A DNA stretch of 64,000 nt from positions 1 through 64,000 of the forward strand of contig CAWJRO010000019.1 in NCBI GenBank assembly GCA_963845285.1, written 5' to 3'. The notes under the pieces are model-generated. The model did no database searches, had not been told where the DNA came from, and saw only the letters and a list, made by a program, of their open reading frames with translations. The translations under genes were made by a program, and so were the position numbers. This DNA comes from Methanobacterium_C sp963845285. GTDB lineage: Archaea; Methanobacteriota; Methanobacteria; Methanobacteriales; Methanobacteriaceae. Below, one piece after another: positions 46,007 to 54,577 of this stretch (position 1 is the stretch's first letter; each line of letters starts with the position of its first letter).

Positions 46007-49000
46007 ATGGAAAACACTCTCTTCAACCAGCACAGGATGGATAAATATGCGAAAGATAAATCTTTCAACATAAAACCAAGTCAACACGACTTAATCAAAA
46101 AACACATCGAAAAATTAGGCAGAGGAGAGTTAAAAGCTGAAACAAGCAACTATCTATACTTTTTTGACGTGTTTATAAGGGATATCTTGGGATACGATAG
46201 GGACGAAAACGTTTTATTTGATGAAACAGTTGACAAAGGAGCTAAAAGAAGCGAATTTGTCCTGAAAAACGATGATAAAAAGTTCATGATCGTGGAGCTC
46301 AAGGGCCAGAGCGTGGATCTTGATACACATCAAAAGGGCCACAACAACCAGACACCTATCGAGCAGGCCAGAGAATATTCATTGAAAACAAAATCTGCAA
46401 ACTGGATAATGGTATCCAACTATGATGAGTTCAGACTATACCACTGGGACAAAAAAGACGATTATATAAGCTTCAAAGCAGAAGAACTTTTGGACAAAGA
46501 TAAATTCGGGTACTTCATGCTCTCATTTTCAAAAATATCACATCTAAAAGAGAACTACACGGATAAACTTCTTAAAGAGAGTTTAGTGGTTGAAAAAGAT
46601 ATTGAAGCTGATTTTTACAAACTTTTCCATGAAACCCGGCTGATGCTCATAAAAGAGCTTGAAGATATAAATGGATTTGACACACCCAAGGCAGTTCATT
46701 ATGCTCAGGCTATACTGAATCGTTACATGTTTATCTGCTTTGCAGAAGACATAAACAACCTTTTACCATCTGAAATATCCACAGAAACGATTTATGTACC
46801 CATCAGAGAGAATAACATAAGTCAAAGAACTATCTGGAACAGGTTAAACGAGCTTTTTGGTTTCATAAATAATGGAAACAAATACAAGGGAGTTAACAGG
46901 TACAACGGCGGACTTTTCAAGGAAGATTTCAGCTTCATAACAATCAGAGACATTGTGGAGGATCCCAATTATTTCAAGGATCAGAGGCAAAAATGGGATC
47001 TTAAAGAATATTCTTTGAAAATTAATGAGCTTATGGGTCCTTACGGTAAGAAAATAAACCCAATTTACTGGAATCTGCTTACAATATCATCTATAAATTT
47101 TGAATCAGATCTTGATGTGAACATCCTAGGCCACATATTCGAAAACTCAATCGGGGACCTGGAAGATCTAAAAGAAGGATCCAAAGGCAGACGTAAAAAA
47201 GACGGAATATTCTACACACCCGCTTACATAACTGAATATATCTGTAAAAATACTATAATCCCATACTTAAGCAAATCCGGCAAATCTACAGAAGTTAAAG
47301 ATTTAATAGATGAATATTGGGGTTCGGATATACATGAACTTGATGAAAAAGTTAAAAAAATCAGGATAGTGGACCCTGCATGCGGTTCAGGAGCTTTCCT
47401 AAACAAAGCAGCAGATATATTGGTGGAAATACATGAAGAAATACATAAAACACTTTACAAAGACGATAAAACCCTGGCAAAGTTCTTTGATAACGTGGGT
47501 GAGAGAAGAAAGATCCTGAAAAACAACATCTATGGTGTGGACCTCAACGAAGAATCAGTGGAGATAACCAAGCTTTCAATGTTCCTGAAAGTTGCCCAAA
47601 AAGATTCAGCACTTCCTGATCTTGATAAAAACATAAAGTGTGGAAATTCAATCGTAGATGATCCTGAGTATGCTGGAGAAAAAGCATTTAACTGGGAAGA
47701 AAGGTTTTCTGAAATATTTGAGGAAGGAAAATTTGATGTAGTCATAGGAAATCCTCCTTATGTACGACAAGAACGAATAAAAGAGATTAAACCGTATTTA
47801 AAAGATCATTATGGGACTTATACAGGAGTGGCAGATCTTTATGTTTACTTCTTTGAGAAAGGGTTAAATATACTTAAAGAATGTGGAATATTAAGTTTCA
47901 TCTGTTCTAACAAATTTATTAAAGCTAATTATGGTAAAAATCTTCGTAAATTCATTTTGGACAATTCTAATTTTGAAAAATATGTTGATCATACATATGA
48001 TGATATTTTTGATGATGCAACGACTTATCCAAGTGTTTTTGTGTTTAAAAAGGGCCATGTTGAAGGAAATAAAATTCTTGTGAACAATGAATTCGAAATG
48101 GAGCAATCCCGACTTGATGAAAATGTTTGGAGTTTCGTAAGACCCGAAATTCTGGATTTACGGGATAAAATATGTGCCACAGGAATTGAATTGAAAAATT
48201 TTGAAGAATTAAAAATTAATTATGGTATTAAAACAGGATTTAATGAAGCATTTATTATTGACGACAAGAAGAAAAACGAACTTATCAAGGAAGATCCAAA
48301 AAGTATAGAGATTATAAAACCCTTATTACGTGGGAAAGATATAAAAAGGTATAAAATTGATTTCAAAGAGTTATATCTAATCTGGACATACATTGGTGTT
48401 CCAATAGATAATTATCCTGCAATTAAGAATCATTTAGAACAGTATATGAATAAATTACAAAAAAGAAGTGATAAAGGAAATTATTGGTGGGAATTAAGGC
48501 ATTGCAATTATTATCCTGAGTTTGAAAAAGATAAATTAATTTATCCAAACCTTGCTTCACGCCTTTTTACGGTTTTTGATAATGATAATTTCTTTACAAA
48601 TCAAAAATGTTTCATAATAACCTCTTCAAGCATTGATCTAAAATTTTTAGGAGCTTTATTATCTTCAAAAGCCTTGAATTTTGTTTTTAAGTTTTTAGGA
48701 ACACCCTTACAAGGAAGTTACTATGATTTAAATAAGAAATATGTTGAGGGGCTCCCAATATACTCCGCAACCCCTGAAGAACAGCAGCCACTCATCGATC
48801 TGGCAGACATCATGCTTCAGCTCAACTTTGATCTCCAAACTGAAATAAGTAACTTCCATAACTGGTTGCAACGAACCTTTAACATTGAAAAACTCTCCCA
48901 AAAGCTTGAAAAATACTACGAACGAGACTTTGAAGAGTTTTTAAAGGAAGTTAAAAAGAAAAAGGTTGATATTAAACCAAGAAAGACCCAAGAATTATTG

Positions 49001-49147
49001 GAAAATGAATTTAATGAAAGTATTGCAGTCATTAAGCCGTTGCTCCAACAGATAAAGGAAACTGACAGAGAGATCGATGAAAGGGTCTATGATATGTACG
49101 GTTTGACAGATGAAGAGAAAAAGATCATTGAGAACATTTTAAAATAA
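46007..49147 (+). CDS. type IIG restriction-modification enzyme
   Basis: Single-chain endonuclease-methyltransferase of 1046 residues. The N-terminal nuclease domain has a PD-(D/E)xK core around SEFVL (Glu83) and IVELKG (Glu97-x-Lys99). The methyltransferase has motif I VDPACGSGAFL (about 454) and the adenine-type motif NPPYV (about 581), so it makes N6-methyladenine. The C-terminal 350 residues are a TaqI-like target-recognition region, ending in a coiled coil. It cuts unmethylated DNA and protects its own sites. The two following genes are 15 and 26 bases apart and probably in the same operon. Recognition sequence unknown. Confidence 0.92.
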   Translation: MENTLFNQHRMDKYAKDKSFNIKPSQHDLIKKHIEKLGRGELKAETSNYLYFFDVFIRDILGYDRDENVLFDETVDKGAKRSEFVLKNDDKKFMIVELKGQSVDLDTHQKGHNNQTPIEQAREYSLKTKSANWIMVSNYDEFRLYHWDKKDDYISFKAEELLDKDKFGYFMLSFSKISHLKENYTDKLLKESLVVEKDIEADFYKLFHETRLMLIKELEDINGFDTPKAVHYAQAILNRYMFICFAEDINNLLPSEISTETIYVPIRENNISQRTIWNRLNELFGFINNGNKYKGVNRYNGGLFKEDFSFITIRDIVEDPNYFKDQRQKWDLKEYSLKINELMGPYGKKINPIYWNLLTISSINFESDLDVNILGHIFENSIGDLEDLKEGSKGRRKKDGIFYTPAYITEYICKNTIIPYLSKSGKSTEVKDLIDEYWGSDIHELDEKVKKIRIVDPACGSGAFLNKAADILVEIHEEIHKTLYKDDKTLAKFFDNVGERRKILKNNIYGVDLNEESVEITKLSMFLKVAQKDSALPDLDKNIKCGNSIVDDPEYAGEKAFNWEERFSEIFEEGKFDVVIGNPPYVRQERIKEIKPYLKDHYGTYTGVADLYVYFFEKGLNILKECGILSFICSNKFIKANYGKNLRKFILDNSNFEKYVDHTYDDIFDDATTYPSVFVFKKGHVEGNKILVNNEFEMEQSRLDENVWSFVRPEILDLRDKICATGIELKNFEELKINYGIKTGFNEAFIIDDKKKNELIKEDPKSIEIIKPLLRGKDIKRYKIDFKELYLIWTYIGVPIDNYPAIKNHLEQYMNKLQKRSDKGNYWWELRHCNYYPEFEKDKLIYPNLASRLFTVFDNDNFFTNQKCFIITSSSIDLKFLGALLSSKALNFVFKFLGTPLQGSYYDLNKKYVEGLPIYSATPEEQQPLIDLADIMLQLNFDLQTEISNFHNWLQRTFNIEKLSQKLEKYYERDFEEFLKEVKKKKVDIKPRKTQELLENEFNESIAVIKPLLQQIKETDREIDERVYDMYGLTDEEKKIIENILK

Positions 49148-49162
49148 TTAAAGAGGGGTATT

Positions 49163-50029
49163 ATGGATGAAGGGTGTAAAAAATATCTTAAAACATTGGC
49201 TATGTTAATTGCAAAAATTAAGGCTTCTGTAGGTTATTATGAAAGTATAGGTCCAATTTTAGGTGGTACAAGTAATTTTGAGAATAATCATGGGGAATGT
49301 TATGGTCTGGTTAATGAAATTAATGAAAAAATTAAGGAAATTAAGTTTATTACAGGTCCTTATAAAAGTATAGATCCGATTGTAGATAATATAAATGATT
49401 TTAAGGATAGCTATGGGAAATGTTATAGTCAGATCGATGAACTTATTGACAAAATTAATAATGAATTTCCATTAAGTTTAGAGCACTTAAACTTCTGGAG
49501 TTCCACAGATGATATCTTGTTGAGGAATACAAGTTATGAAGAGTTGAAAAATCATTTGGAAAAGGTTTATAATCCATTAGAACGAACCATATCTGCTTAT
49601 TTATCTGGTGCTGATGATTCTTTTTGGAAGATTATTCATCCTGATATAATAAAGATCTCAAAAAATAAATTTGATGATGGACACTACGCAAATGCGGTTG
49701 AAGATGCGTTTAAAGAGATAAATGTAAGAGTTAAAGAAATATATAAAACCCACAGGAACGAAGAAAAAGATGGGCCTAAGTTAATGAATAAAGCATTTGG
49801 TTATAAACCTAATGGAGTTTTACCTTGTATACAAGTTGATGATGATTTATATTCTATGGCAGGGCGTGACCGTCAAGAAGGGTACAGAGCAATTTTTAGT
49901 GGCTCAATTCAGGCAATTCGAAATCCTAAAGCCCATATTAATTTTGCTATTCTAAAAGAAGATGCAATGCACAGTATATGTTTAGCAAGCCAATTAATGT
50001 ATGTTTTAGATAATTCCAAAGTGAACTAA
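49163..50029 (+). CDS. TIGR02391 (Ymh) family protein with HEPN-type motif
   Basis: A 288-residue protein. The C-terminal about 130 residues match the TIGR02391/Ymh family (FWKIIHPDIIKISKNKFDDG, HYANAVEDAFKEINVRVKEI). They end with RNPKAH (Arg253 to His258), the R-x4-H motif of HEPN ribonucleases. The N-terminal part has two similar segments of about 46 residues (YYESIGPIL... and PYKSIDPIV...), probably helical. Families like this occur beside restriction systems. Here it follows the type IIG gene by 15 bases with an AGAGGGG site, so an abortive-infection or toxin role is likely but unproven. Confidence 0.75.
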   Translation: MDEGCKKYLKTLAMLIAKIKASVGYYESIGPILGGTSNFENNHGECYGLVNEINEKIKEIKFITGPYKSIDPIVDNINDFKDSYGKCYSQIDELIDKINNEFPLSLEHLNFWSSTDDILLRNTSYEELKNHLEKVYNPLERTISAYLSGADDSFWKIIHPDIIKISKNKFDDGHYANAVEDAFKEINVRVKEIYKTHRNEEKDGPKLMNKAFGYKPNGVLPCIQVDDDLYSMAGRDRQEGYRAIFSGSIQAIRNPKAHINFAILKEDAMHSICLASQLMYVLDNSKVN

Positions 50030-50055
50030 CTTCAAAGTTTAATTGGTGATTAATT

Positions 50056-51018
50056 ATGGCTTTAAGAGAAACAGTTTTTGGAAGTAAGTCTGAAGAAAGA
50101 GTTTTTGAGCATTTAGGGTCAGTTTGGAAGGATAAATTTAATGTATTCCATAATTTACCATTTGCTCAGATTTTTGATATGGATACTATCGATCTGAAAA
50201 GATATGGCAAAAATAGTTATTCTTTGAGACAGTTCTTATTCAAGAGCAGTGTTGATTATATTGTATGTGATAAAAAAAATAAACCTTTAATGTGTATAGA
50301 ATTTGACGGAATGTGTGGTGGTTATAATAGGGGAACGGAATATTTGCAGAATTATCCTAATAGAAGAAGGGAAGATAAGTTAGAATTAAAGCTTAGAATT
50401 GCCAGAGATCATGCTTTTCCTTTTTATATAGTTTCTTATGAAGAAACGGAACCACTATCTAAAAAAAGTATATATGATTTAGATTTAAATTTAACAGTAG
50501 TGGATGCTATAATTGGACAAACAATGGCACACTGCTTACTTCCAGATAAAGTAGAAGAATATTTAGACCTTTATGAAGATTCATTAAGTTCCATGAGCGA
50601 ATATGAAAGGGATGAGTTTATTCAAGAGCGTGTTATAAATGCTGAGGTGGATTTAGAGTTAACTTGGGATCCAGTTGCTATCAAAGCTGCTAAACTTGAA
50701 GGTCTATTGTACGCAAAAGGAATATTAACTTCCGGCCATGGTTATAGATTTATAGAAAAACCAGAAGCACCTGATATTAAAGGACTTCATGATTATGAAG
50801 GAATTAAAAAGAGAGTTGAAGCAATGGAAAAAGTGGAATGGCAAGGTTGTGAAGTTAATTGGGAAACACCAGATGGCACAATAGTTAAAGAAGTGTGGAT
50901 AAGAAATTTTAAAGGAACAGAAGCTTCTCCCTTAACAATTGTACAAAATATAGCTGATTTATTAACCCTTTATGAAGTAGCAAAAAGGTATCAAGTTGAG
51001 ATACCTAATGATATTTAA
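50056..51018 (+). CDS. DUF2726-like putative PD-(D/E)xK nuclease
   Basis: A 320-residue protein. The N-terminal 150 residues have SSVDYIVCDKKNKPLMCIEFDG followed by RREDKLELKLRIA and a FYIVSYEE strand. This is the pattern of DUF2726 and Vsr-like nucleases (Asp ... Glu-x-Asp ... Lys). The C-terminal part contains TIVQNIADLLTLYEVAKRY and has no family I recognise. Third gene in the run after the type IIG enzyme, preceded by GGTGAT. Proposed DNA-cleaving effector; activity untested. Confidence 0.6.
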   Translation: MALRETVFGSKSEERVFEHLGSVWKDKFNVFHNLPFAQIFDMDTIDLKRYGKNSYSLRQFLFKSSVDYIVCDKKNKPLMCIEFDGMCGGYNRGTEYLQNYPNRRREDKLELKLRIARDHAFPFYIVSYEETEPLSKKSIYDLDLNLTVVDAIIGQTMAHCLLPDKVEEYLDLYEDSLSSMSEYERDEFIQERVINAEVDLELTWDPVAIKAAKLEGLLYAKGILTSGHGYRFIEKPEAPDIKGLHDYEGIKKRVEAMEKVEWQGCEVNWETPDGTIVKEVWIRNFKGTEASPLTIVQNIADLLTLYEVAKRYQVEIPNDI

Positions 51019-51538
51019 GTAATTAATTAAACATTTCCAATTTCACTTTATTTTTATTTAATGAAGTATCTTTTCAAGTATGAAAAAAAATCAAAATGGG
51101 TTTAAAACCTTATTTTTGCTGAAGAGACACTCAAATTCGAGAAACTTTTTTTGATTCCACAGATTAAAATGAACAAAAATAGGAATAATAAAATTTTTTG
51201 ATCAACCTGTTTAAATGACTTTATTCCTCCAGAGGGAAAAGATATTTTTGATTTTTTTGATTTATACCTACGCGAAATGGGACATTTTACTTAATATCAT
51301 CTTACAAGCTCAGAAGATCTATTTTTAGAAAAGATTGATGTTATGCCGTTCATGAAACCCTAGAACTCAGCTGTGATGTACACATCCTTCAATTTTTTTT
51401 ATCGGGTAGATGATACGGAAACCACAGCATGATGATTTTTTTACTGCTTGTTTAGTTATTTTATGTATAAAGATCATAATCAGTATTATATAAATTTGTG
51501 ATTTATTACAATTTCTTTCTTATAAGAAAGGTGGTATT
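51019..51538. other. spacer with possible decayed coding traces
   Basis: About 520 bases without an intact gene. Around 51215-51295 a short frame reads like coding sequence (FIPPEGKDIFDFFDLYLREM) before a stop. More GC-rich traces lie near 51340-51430. These may be remnants of an inactivated gene. A TATA-like TTATATAAATT at about 51486-51496 probably serves the small gene at 51539. Confidence 0.3.
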
Positions 51539-51667
51539 ATGAATAAGAAAAAGTTGGAAGATTGTGAATTTGAGAGACTGACGAGGGAAGCTTTGGATAA
51601 ATACGAAAAGGGTGAGTTTAAGAAAATAAGTCCTCAAAAATTCCTTAAAAAACTGGCTAAATGGTAG
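51539..51667 (+). CDS. 42-residue small charged protein
   Basis: Too short for most gene callers. It begins MNKKKLEDCEFERLTREALD and ends KFLKKLAKW, is mostly charged and probably helical. AAGGTGG lies five bases before the ATG, and a TATA-like element lies about 45 bases upstream, so it looks expressed. Size and composition resemble small antitoxins, but no toxin is adjacent. Its stop codon abuts the first copy of the repeated structured element, which could be its 3' untranslated region. Confidence 0.5.
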   Translation: MNKKKLEDCEFERLTREALDKYEKGEFKKISPQKFLKKLAKW

Positions 51668-51870
51668 TTAAAGAATTTAAATTAAACTAAGAAGTCCAGC
51701 ACCTGGAAGTACTAAAAGCGTGCATCTCAAGGTACACTGACTCCCAGGTTTTACCTGTGATCATAAATTAGTGATTTCCTATATAAATCAGGTGAACCCC
51801 ACCGTACTCGTCCCACTCCACATACGTGGACATCATCCTTTCTGGGGGACTTACTCACCACTGTTACTTT
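51667..51870. ncRNA. candidate structured RNA element, copy 1
   Basis: About 204 bases, more GC-rich than the surroundings, and repeated at 53922. Predicted pairings (plus strand) are ACCTGG 51701-51706 with CCAGGT 51744-51749, CAGGT 51745-51749 with ACCTG 51753-51757, and ACCTG 51753-51757 with CAGGT 51789-51793. The last encloses hairpin TGATTT 51772-51777 / AAATCA 51785-51790. The second competes with both the others, as in switching RNAs. Further on, GTCCC 51810-51814 pairs with GGGAC 51846-51850 around hairpin TCCAC 51817-51821 / GTGGA 51826-51830. In copy 2 that hairpin is kept by compensatory changes. Strand is not settled; a TTTATATA box reads on the minus strand at 51780-51787. No known RNA family recognised. 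Confidence 0.55.
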
Positions 51871-52304
51871 ATATGACATTTTTTACCATATAATATTATG
51901 TACCTATTTTTTTACTAAAATTTCAGTAAGTTTCCGGACTGTGAATCATCATAGTCACGATATTAAATTGTATTTGCTAAAAAAGCAAGAGAATTAATTT
52001 TTATCAGGTAATAAACTAAATTCTAATTTTTATTTCTCAAAAAAACCTATTTCTAACCGAAAAATTTAAATAATAAGATAGATAAATAATGTGCCATATA
52101 AATCAAAACATTAAAATGAGTTTTATGCAATTTAAAGGGTTTAAGGAAACATACACAAGAAAATTAAAGTCGGCAACGGTTAGTACAACTTTGACTTGCT
52201 TTAGGTGAAGTATAACTATTATACTATATAACAATTTTCCTTACCCCATTTCACATGAAACATCATACGCACTAACCATGTCTAGGAGTAAACGAGGTTA
52301 ATTC
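51871..52304. other. spacer before DUF2188 gene with a perfect hairpin
   Basis: Contains a T6 run at about 51879-51884 after the RNA-like element. A GC-richer segment at 52165-52205 has AAGTC and GACTT able to pair. TTTCA/TGAAA form a small hairpin near 52249. The tract may be the leader of the DUF2188 gene; no frame is supported. Confidence 0.35.
52209..52225. promoter_or_regulatory. 7-bp perfect hairpin, terminator or operator candidate
   Basis: AGTATAA and TTATACT flank a three-base loop about 80 bases before the DUF2188 start. Symmetry fits a regulator site or a short RNA hairpin. Confidence 0.35.
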
Positions 52305-52547
52305 ATGACAAAAAATAAAAATAATATACATGTTGTTTCTAATGAAGCTATAGGAAAATGGCAAATCGAAAAAGAAGGCGGTAAAAGAGCCTCAAAAAAT
52401 TGTAATACAAAAGCTGAAGCAGTAGCTGCTGCAAAAGCACAGGGTAAAAAAGAAAAAGTTGAAGTGTTAACCCATAACAAAGACGGTAAAATTAAAGACA
52501 GGGTAAGCTACGAAGATGATAAGTCCCCTCCAAAAGATAAAAATTAA
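52305..52547 (+). CDS. DUF2188 domain protein
   Basis: An 80-residue basic protein, with the DUF2188 pattern (HVVSNEAIGKWQIEKEGGKR ... TKAEAVAAAKAQGKK) and a charged tail. Function unknown. GAGGT precedes the ATG. It lies between the two copies of the structured element, just left of the IS5-type element. Confidence 0.82.
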   Translation: MTKNKNNIHVVSNEAIGKWQIEKEGGKRASKNCNTKAEAVAAAKAQGKKEKVEVLTHNKDGKIKDRVSYEDDKSPPKDKN

Positions 52548-52619
52548 CCTTCATCTCTGGTTTCTTGTGCATTTTTTGCCCCGTAAATTTAATACAAAGA
52601 TTCCTACAAATTATCTTAA

Positions 52620-53833
52620 GAGAATTTCTATTTACTTCGTTTTTTTATTTTGGGTTTTAGTTTATCTTGTTATTGTAATGGGTTTTTCTGGGTTTTGATT
52701 TATTTTTGTCTTTTTTTTAGTGTTTTTAGTATGTTTTAGTAACTATTTGATGATAGCGTTCGCTAGTTCGTCTGATTTATAGGTTAGGGTGTTTAGTTGT
52801 AGTAAGTTGTAGCTGAGGCAGTTGAATATGTTTCGGGTGTGGTTTCGGAAGATGGTGGTGAGTTTTGTGTGGCCGGAGTGGAATATGGTTTTAATTACTG
52901 CATAGGGCCGTTCTCCTGGTGATCTTTTGCATGATATTCTTTTATTTCGCATTTTATCACGTATTCTCAGTGGATGGCCGCGTGTGGCTCGGTTCATAGT
53001 GGCATTGTGGCCTTTGCATTGTCCTCCAAAGTACCCGCGGTCACGATACATGATTTCATCAGGTTGAGATAAGTCAATTTGACTATCATGTACTTTAGCA
53101 GTGGTTGTTTCTAATTCACGTATCAATTCATATTCCATATCCATTTTTGTGTGCAATTTGTATCCAAAACTGGATTTATTTCCTTTTTTAGTCCAGGTCC
53201 CATCTTTGCTGCGTCGAGTTTTAGCATTAGGTCCACGTGGTTCATCAACCTTTTTATGACCAGGATCAGCTGTGATAAATGTGGCATCCTGAATCACACC
53301 TTCTTTAACCTTTAAACCTTTACTGTCAATTTGTCTTTGTAATTCCGTCCATATTTCCTTGTCTTTACCTGTTTGACTCAATCTTTCTCTGAAAGACCAG
53401 ACCGTTGCACGGTCTGGTATAACTTCAGGAAATCCTAAAAACTTCCTAAAAGAAATACGGTCCGTAGCCTGCCTTTCAAGTTCGGGATCAGATAAACCGT
53501 ACCATGATTGTAAAACCAACATCTTAACCATTACTACTTCATCATTGTTAGGTCTACCACCACGTTCTGTTTGGTTATCATACATTTCCCGAATGATCGG
53601 CCGAAAAACCTCCCAATCAATCAAAGGTTCAACCTCAGCCAACTTATCACCCAACCGTTCCACACGAGCATACTCCTTATTCAAGAGATAATCATCAAAC
53701 GACTTCATAATATTCCTATACTCTTAATAAGATATAAAACTATCGTAAATTCATTATACACCTACTAAACAGAGAATAACATCAACCAACAAACATTAAA
53801 ACCAAAAAATCAAAAAGGTTTATAGAAATTCTC
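52620..53833 (-). mobile_element. IS5-type insertion sequence
   Basis: A 1214-bp element with perfect 12-bp inverted repeats GAGAATTTCTAT (52620-52631, and inverted at 53822-53833), flanked by TTAA on both sides (52616-52619, 53834-53837), a 4-bp target duplication. It carries one intact transposase gene. Family is inferred from transposase and duplication length. Confidence 0.85.
52743..53708 (-). CDS. IS5-family transposase
   Basis: A 321-residue DDE transposase. The N-terminal DUF772-type region (WEVFRPIIREMYDN, KMLVLQSWYGLSD) precedes the catalytic triad Asp141 (IQDATFITAD), Asp223 (YRDRGYFGG) and Glu266 (SPGERPYAVIK). The frame is intact inside complete inverted repeats, so the element may be active. 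Confidence 0.9.
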   Translation of the reverse strand: MKSFDDYLLNKEYARVERLGDKLAEVEPLIDWEVFRPIIREMYDNQTERGGRPNNDEVVMVKMLVLQSWYGLSDPELERQATDRISFRKFLGFPEVIPDRATVWSFRERLSQTGKDKEIWTELQRQIDSKGLKVKEGVIQDATFITADPGHKKVDEPRGPNAKTRRSKDGTWTKKGNKSSFGYKLHTKMDMEYELIRELETTTAKVHDSQIDLSQPDEIMYRDRGYFGGQCKGHNATMNRATRGHPLRIRDKMRNKRISCKRSPGERPYAVIKTIFHSGHTKLTTIFRNHTRNIFNCLSYNLLQLNTLTYKSDELANAIIK

Positions 53834-53921
53834 TTAAGTCAAACATGTTTTGTGTGTTAAATCAATTCAAATTTCAATGAGATGGATGAACAAAGTTTTG
53901 CACCAATTCAAGGATAAGAGT

Positions 53922-54130
53922 GTTAAAGAATTTAACTTAAACCAAGAATAAGAGTTCAGCACCTGGAAGTACTAAAAGCGTGCATCTCAAGGTACACTGA
54001 CTCCCAGGTTTTACCTGTGATCATAAATTAATGATTTCATATATAAATCAGGTGAACCCATTCCTACTTGTCCCACTTTGTGTCCACGGACCTCATCCTT
54101 TCGGATGGACTTACTCATCTCTATTATTTT
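53922..54130. ncRNA. candidate structured RNA element, copy 2
   Basis: Direct repeat of the element at 51667. About 100 bases from CAGCACCTGGAAGTACT onward are nearly unchanged; the distal third has diverged. The distal hairpin is TTTGT 54077-54081 / ACGGA 54086-54090. Compared with copy 1 (TCCAC/GTGGA), two base pairs changed on both sides and two became G-T pairs, so pairing is preserved. The alternating ACCTG/CAGGT pairings and the TGATTT/AAATCA hairpin are conserved. It ends about 155 bases before the MntA start, so it may be a leader for the toxin-antitoxin operon or an independent transcript. Confidence 0.55.
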
Positions 54131-54286
54131 GTGGAGTCTCAAACATATAAAAATTACCCAAAAATTACATTAACTAATTATTAGATGTTTAAGGATGAAT
54201 TTTTAGATATCAATAAGCACGTTTTATTAATAAACATAAACATCCATAAATATAAGCATAGATTCAAAATTTGGGGTTGTTCTGGA

Positions 54287-54577
54287 ATGAATAAATATGA
54301 AATTATAGAAATTATCCGACAATTGAACCCTGAAATCGAGATTAAATATAATGCACGGGTTAATGGAGTTTTTGGATCCTTTGTTAGGGGAGAGGAAGGT
54401 CCAGAAAGTGATCTGGACGTTCTGGTAGATTTCAAAGAGGGAGCCAATCTCCTAGATTTGGTAGGACTTTCCATTTATCTTGAGGAAAAATTGGATATCC
54501 CTGTGGATGTAGTTCCTGTGGACACAATCCGCAAGGAAATAAAAAAACAGGTTATGAAAGAGGCTATATCTATATGA
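54287..54577 (+). CDS. mntA: MntA nucleotidyltransferase antitoxin
   Basis: A 96-residue minimal nucleotidyltransferase. The active-site motif is Gly30-Ser31 followed by Asp42-x-Asp44 (GPESDLDVLVDF). MntA neutralises HepT by AMPylating a tyrosine near its active site. The frame is open to 54185, but that extension contains a TATA-like AAATATAAG near 54238-54246. The start is therefore taken as ATG 54287. Its stop overlaps the hepT start (ATGA). Confidence 0.9.
   Translation: MNKYEIIEIIRQLNPEIEIKYNARVNGVFGSFVRGEEGPESDLDVLVDFKEGANLLDLVGLSIYLEEKLDIPVDVVPVDTIRKEIKKQVMKEAISI

Noticed and set aside
51667..54130. Composite transposon or att-flanked island bounded by the two ~205-bp repeats
   Set aside because: The repeats are direct and enclose only a DUF2188 gene and an IS with its own ends and TTAA duplication. 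No integrase is present and no target duplication outside the repeats is seen.
54181..54474. 97-codon minus-strand frame over mntA
   Set aside because: Antisense shadow of the clear MntA nucleotidyltransferase frame.
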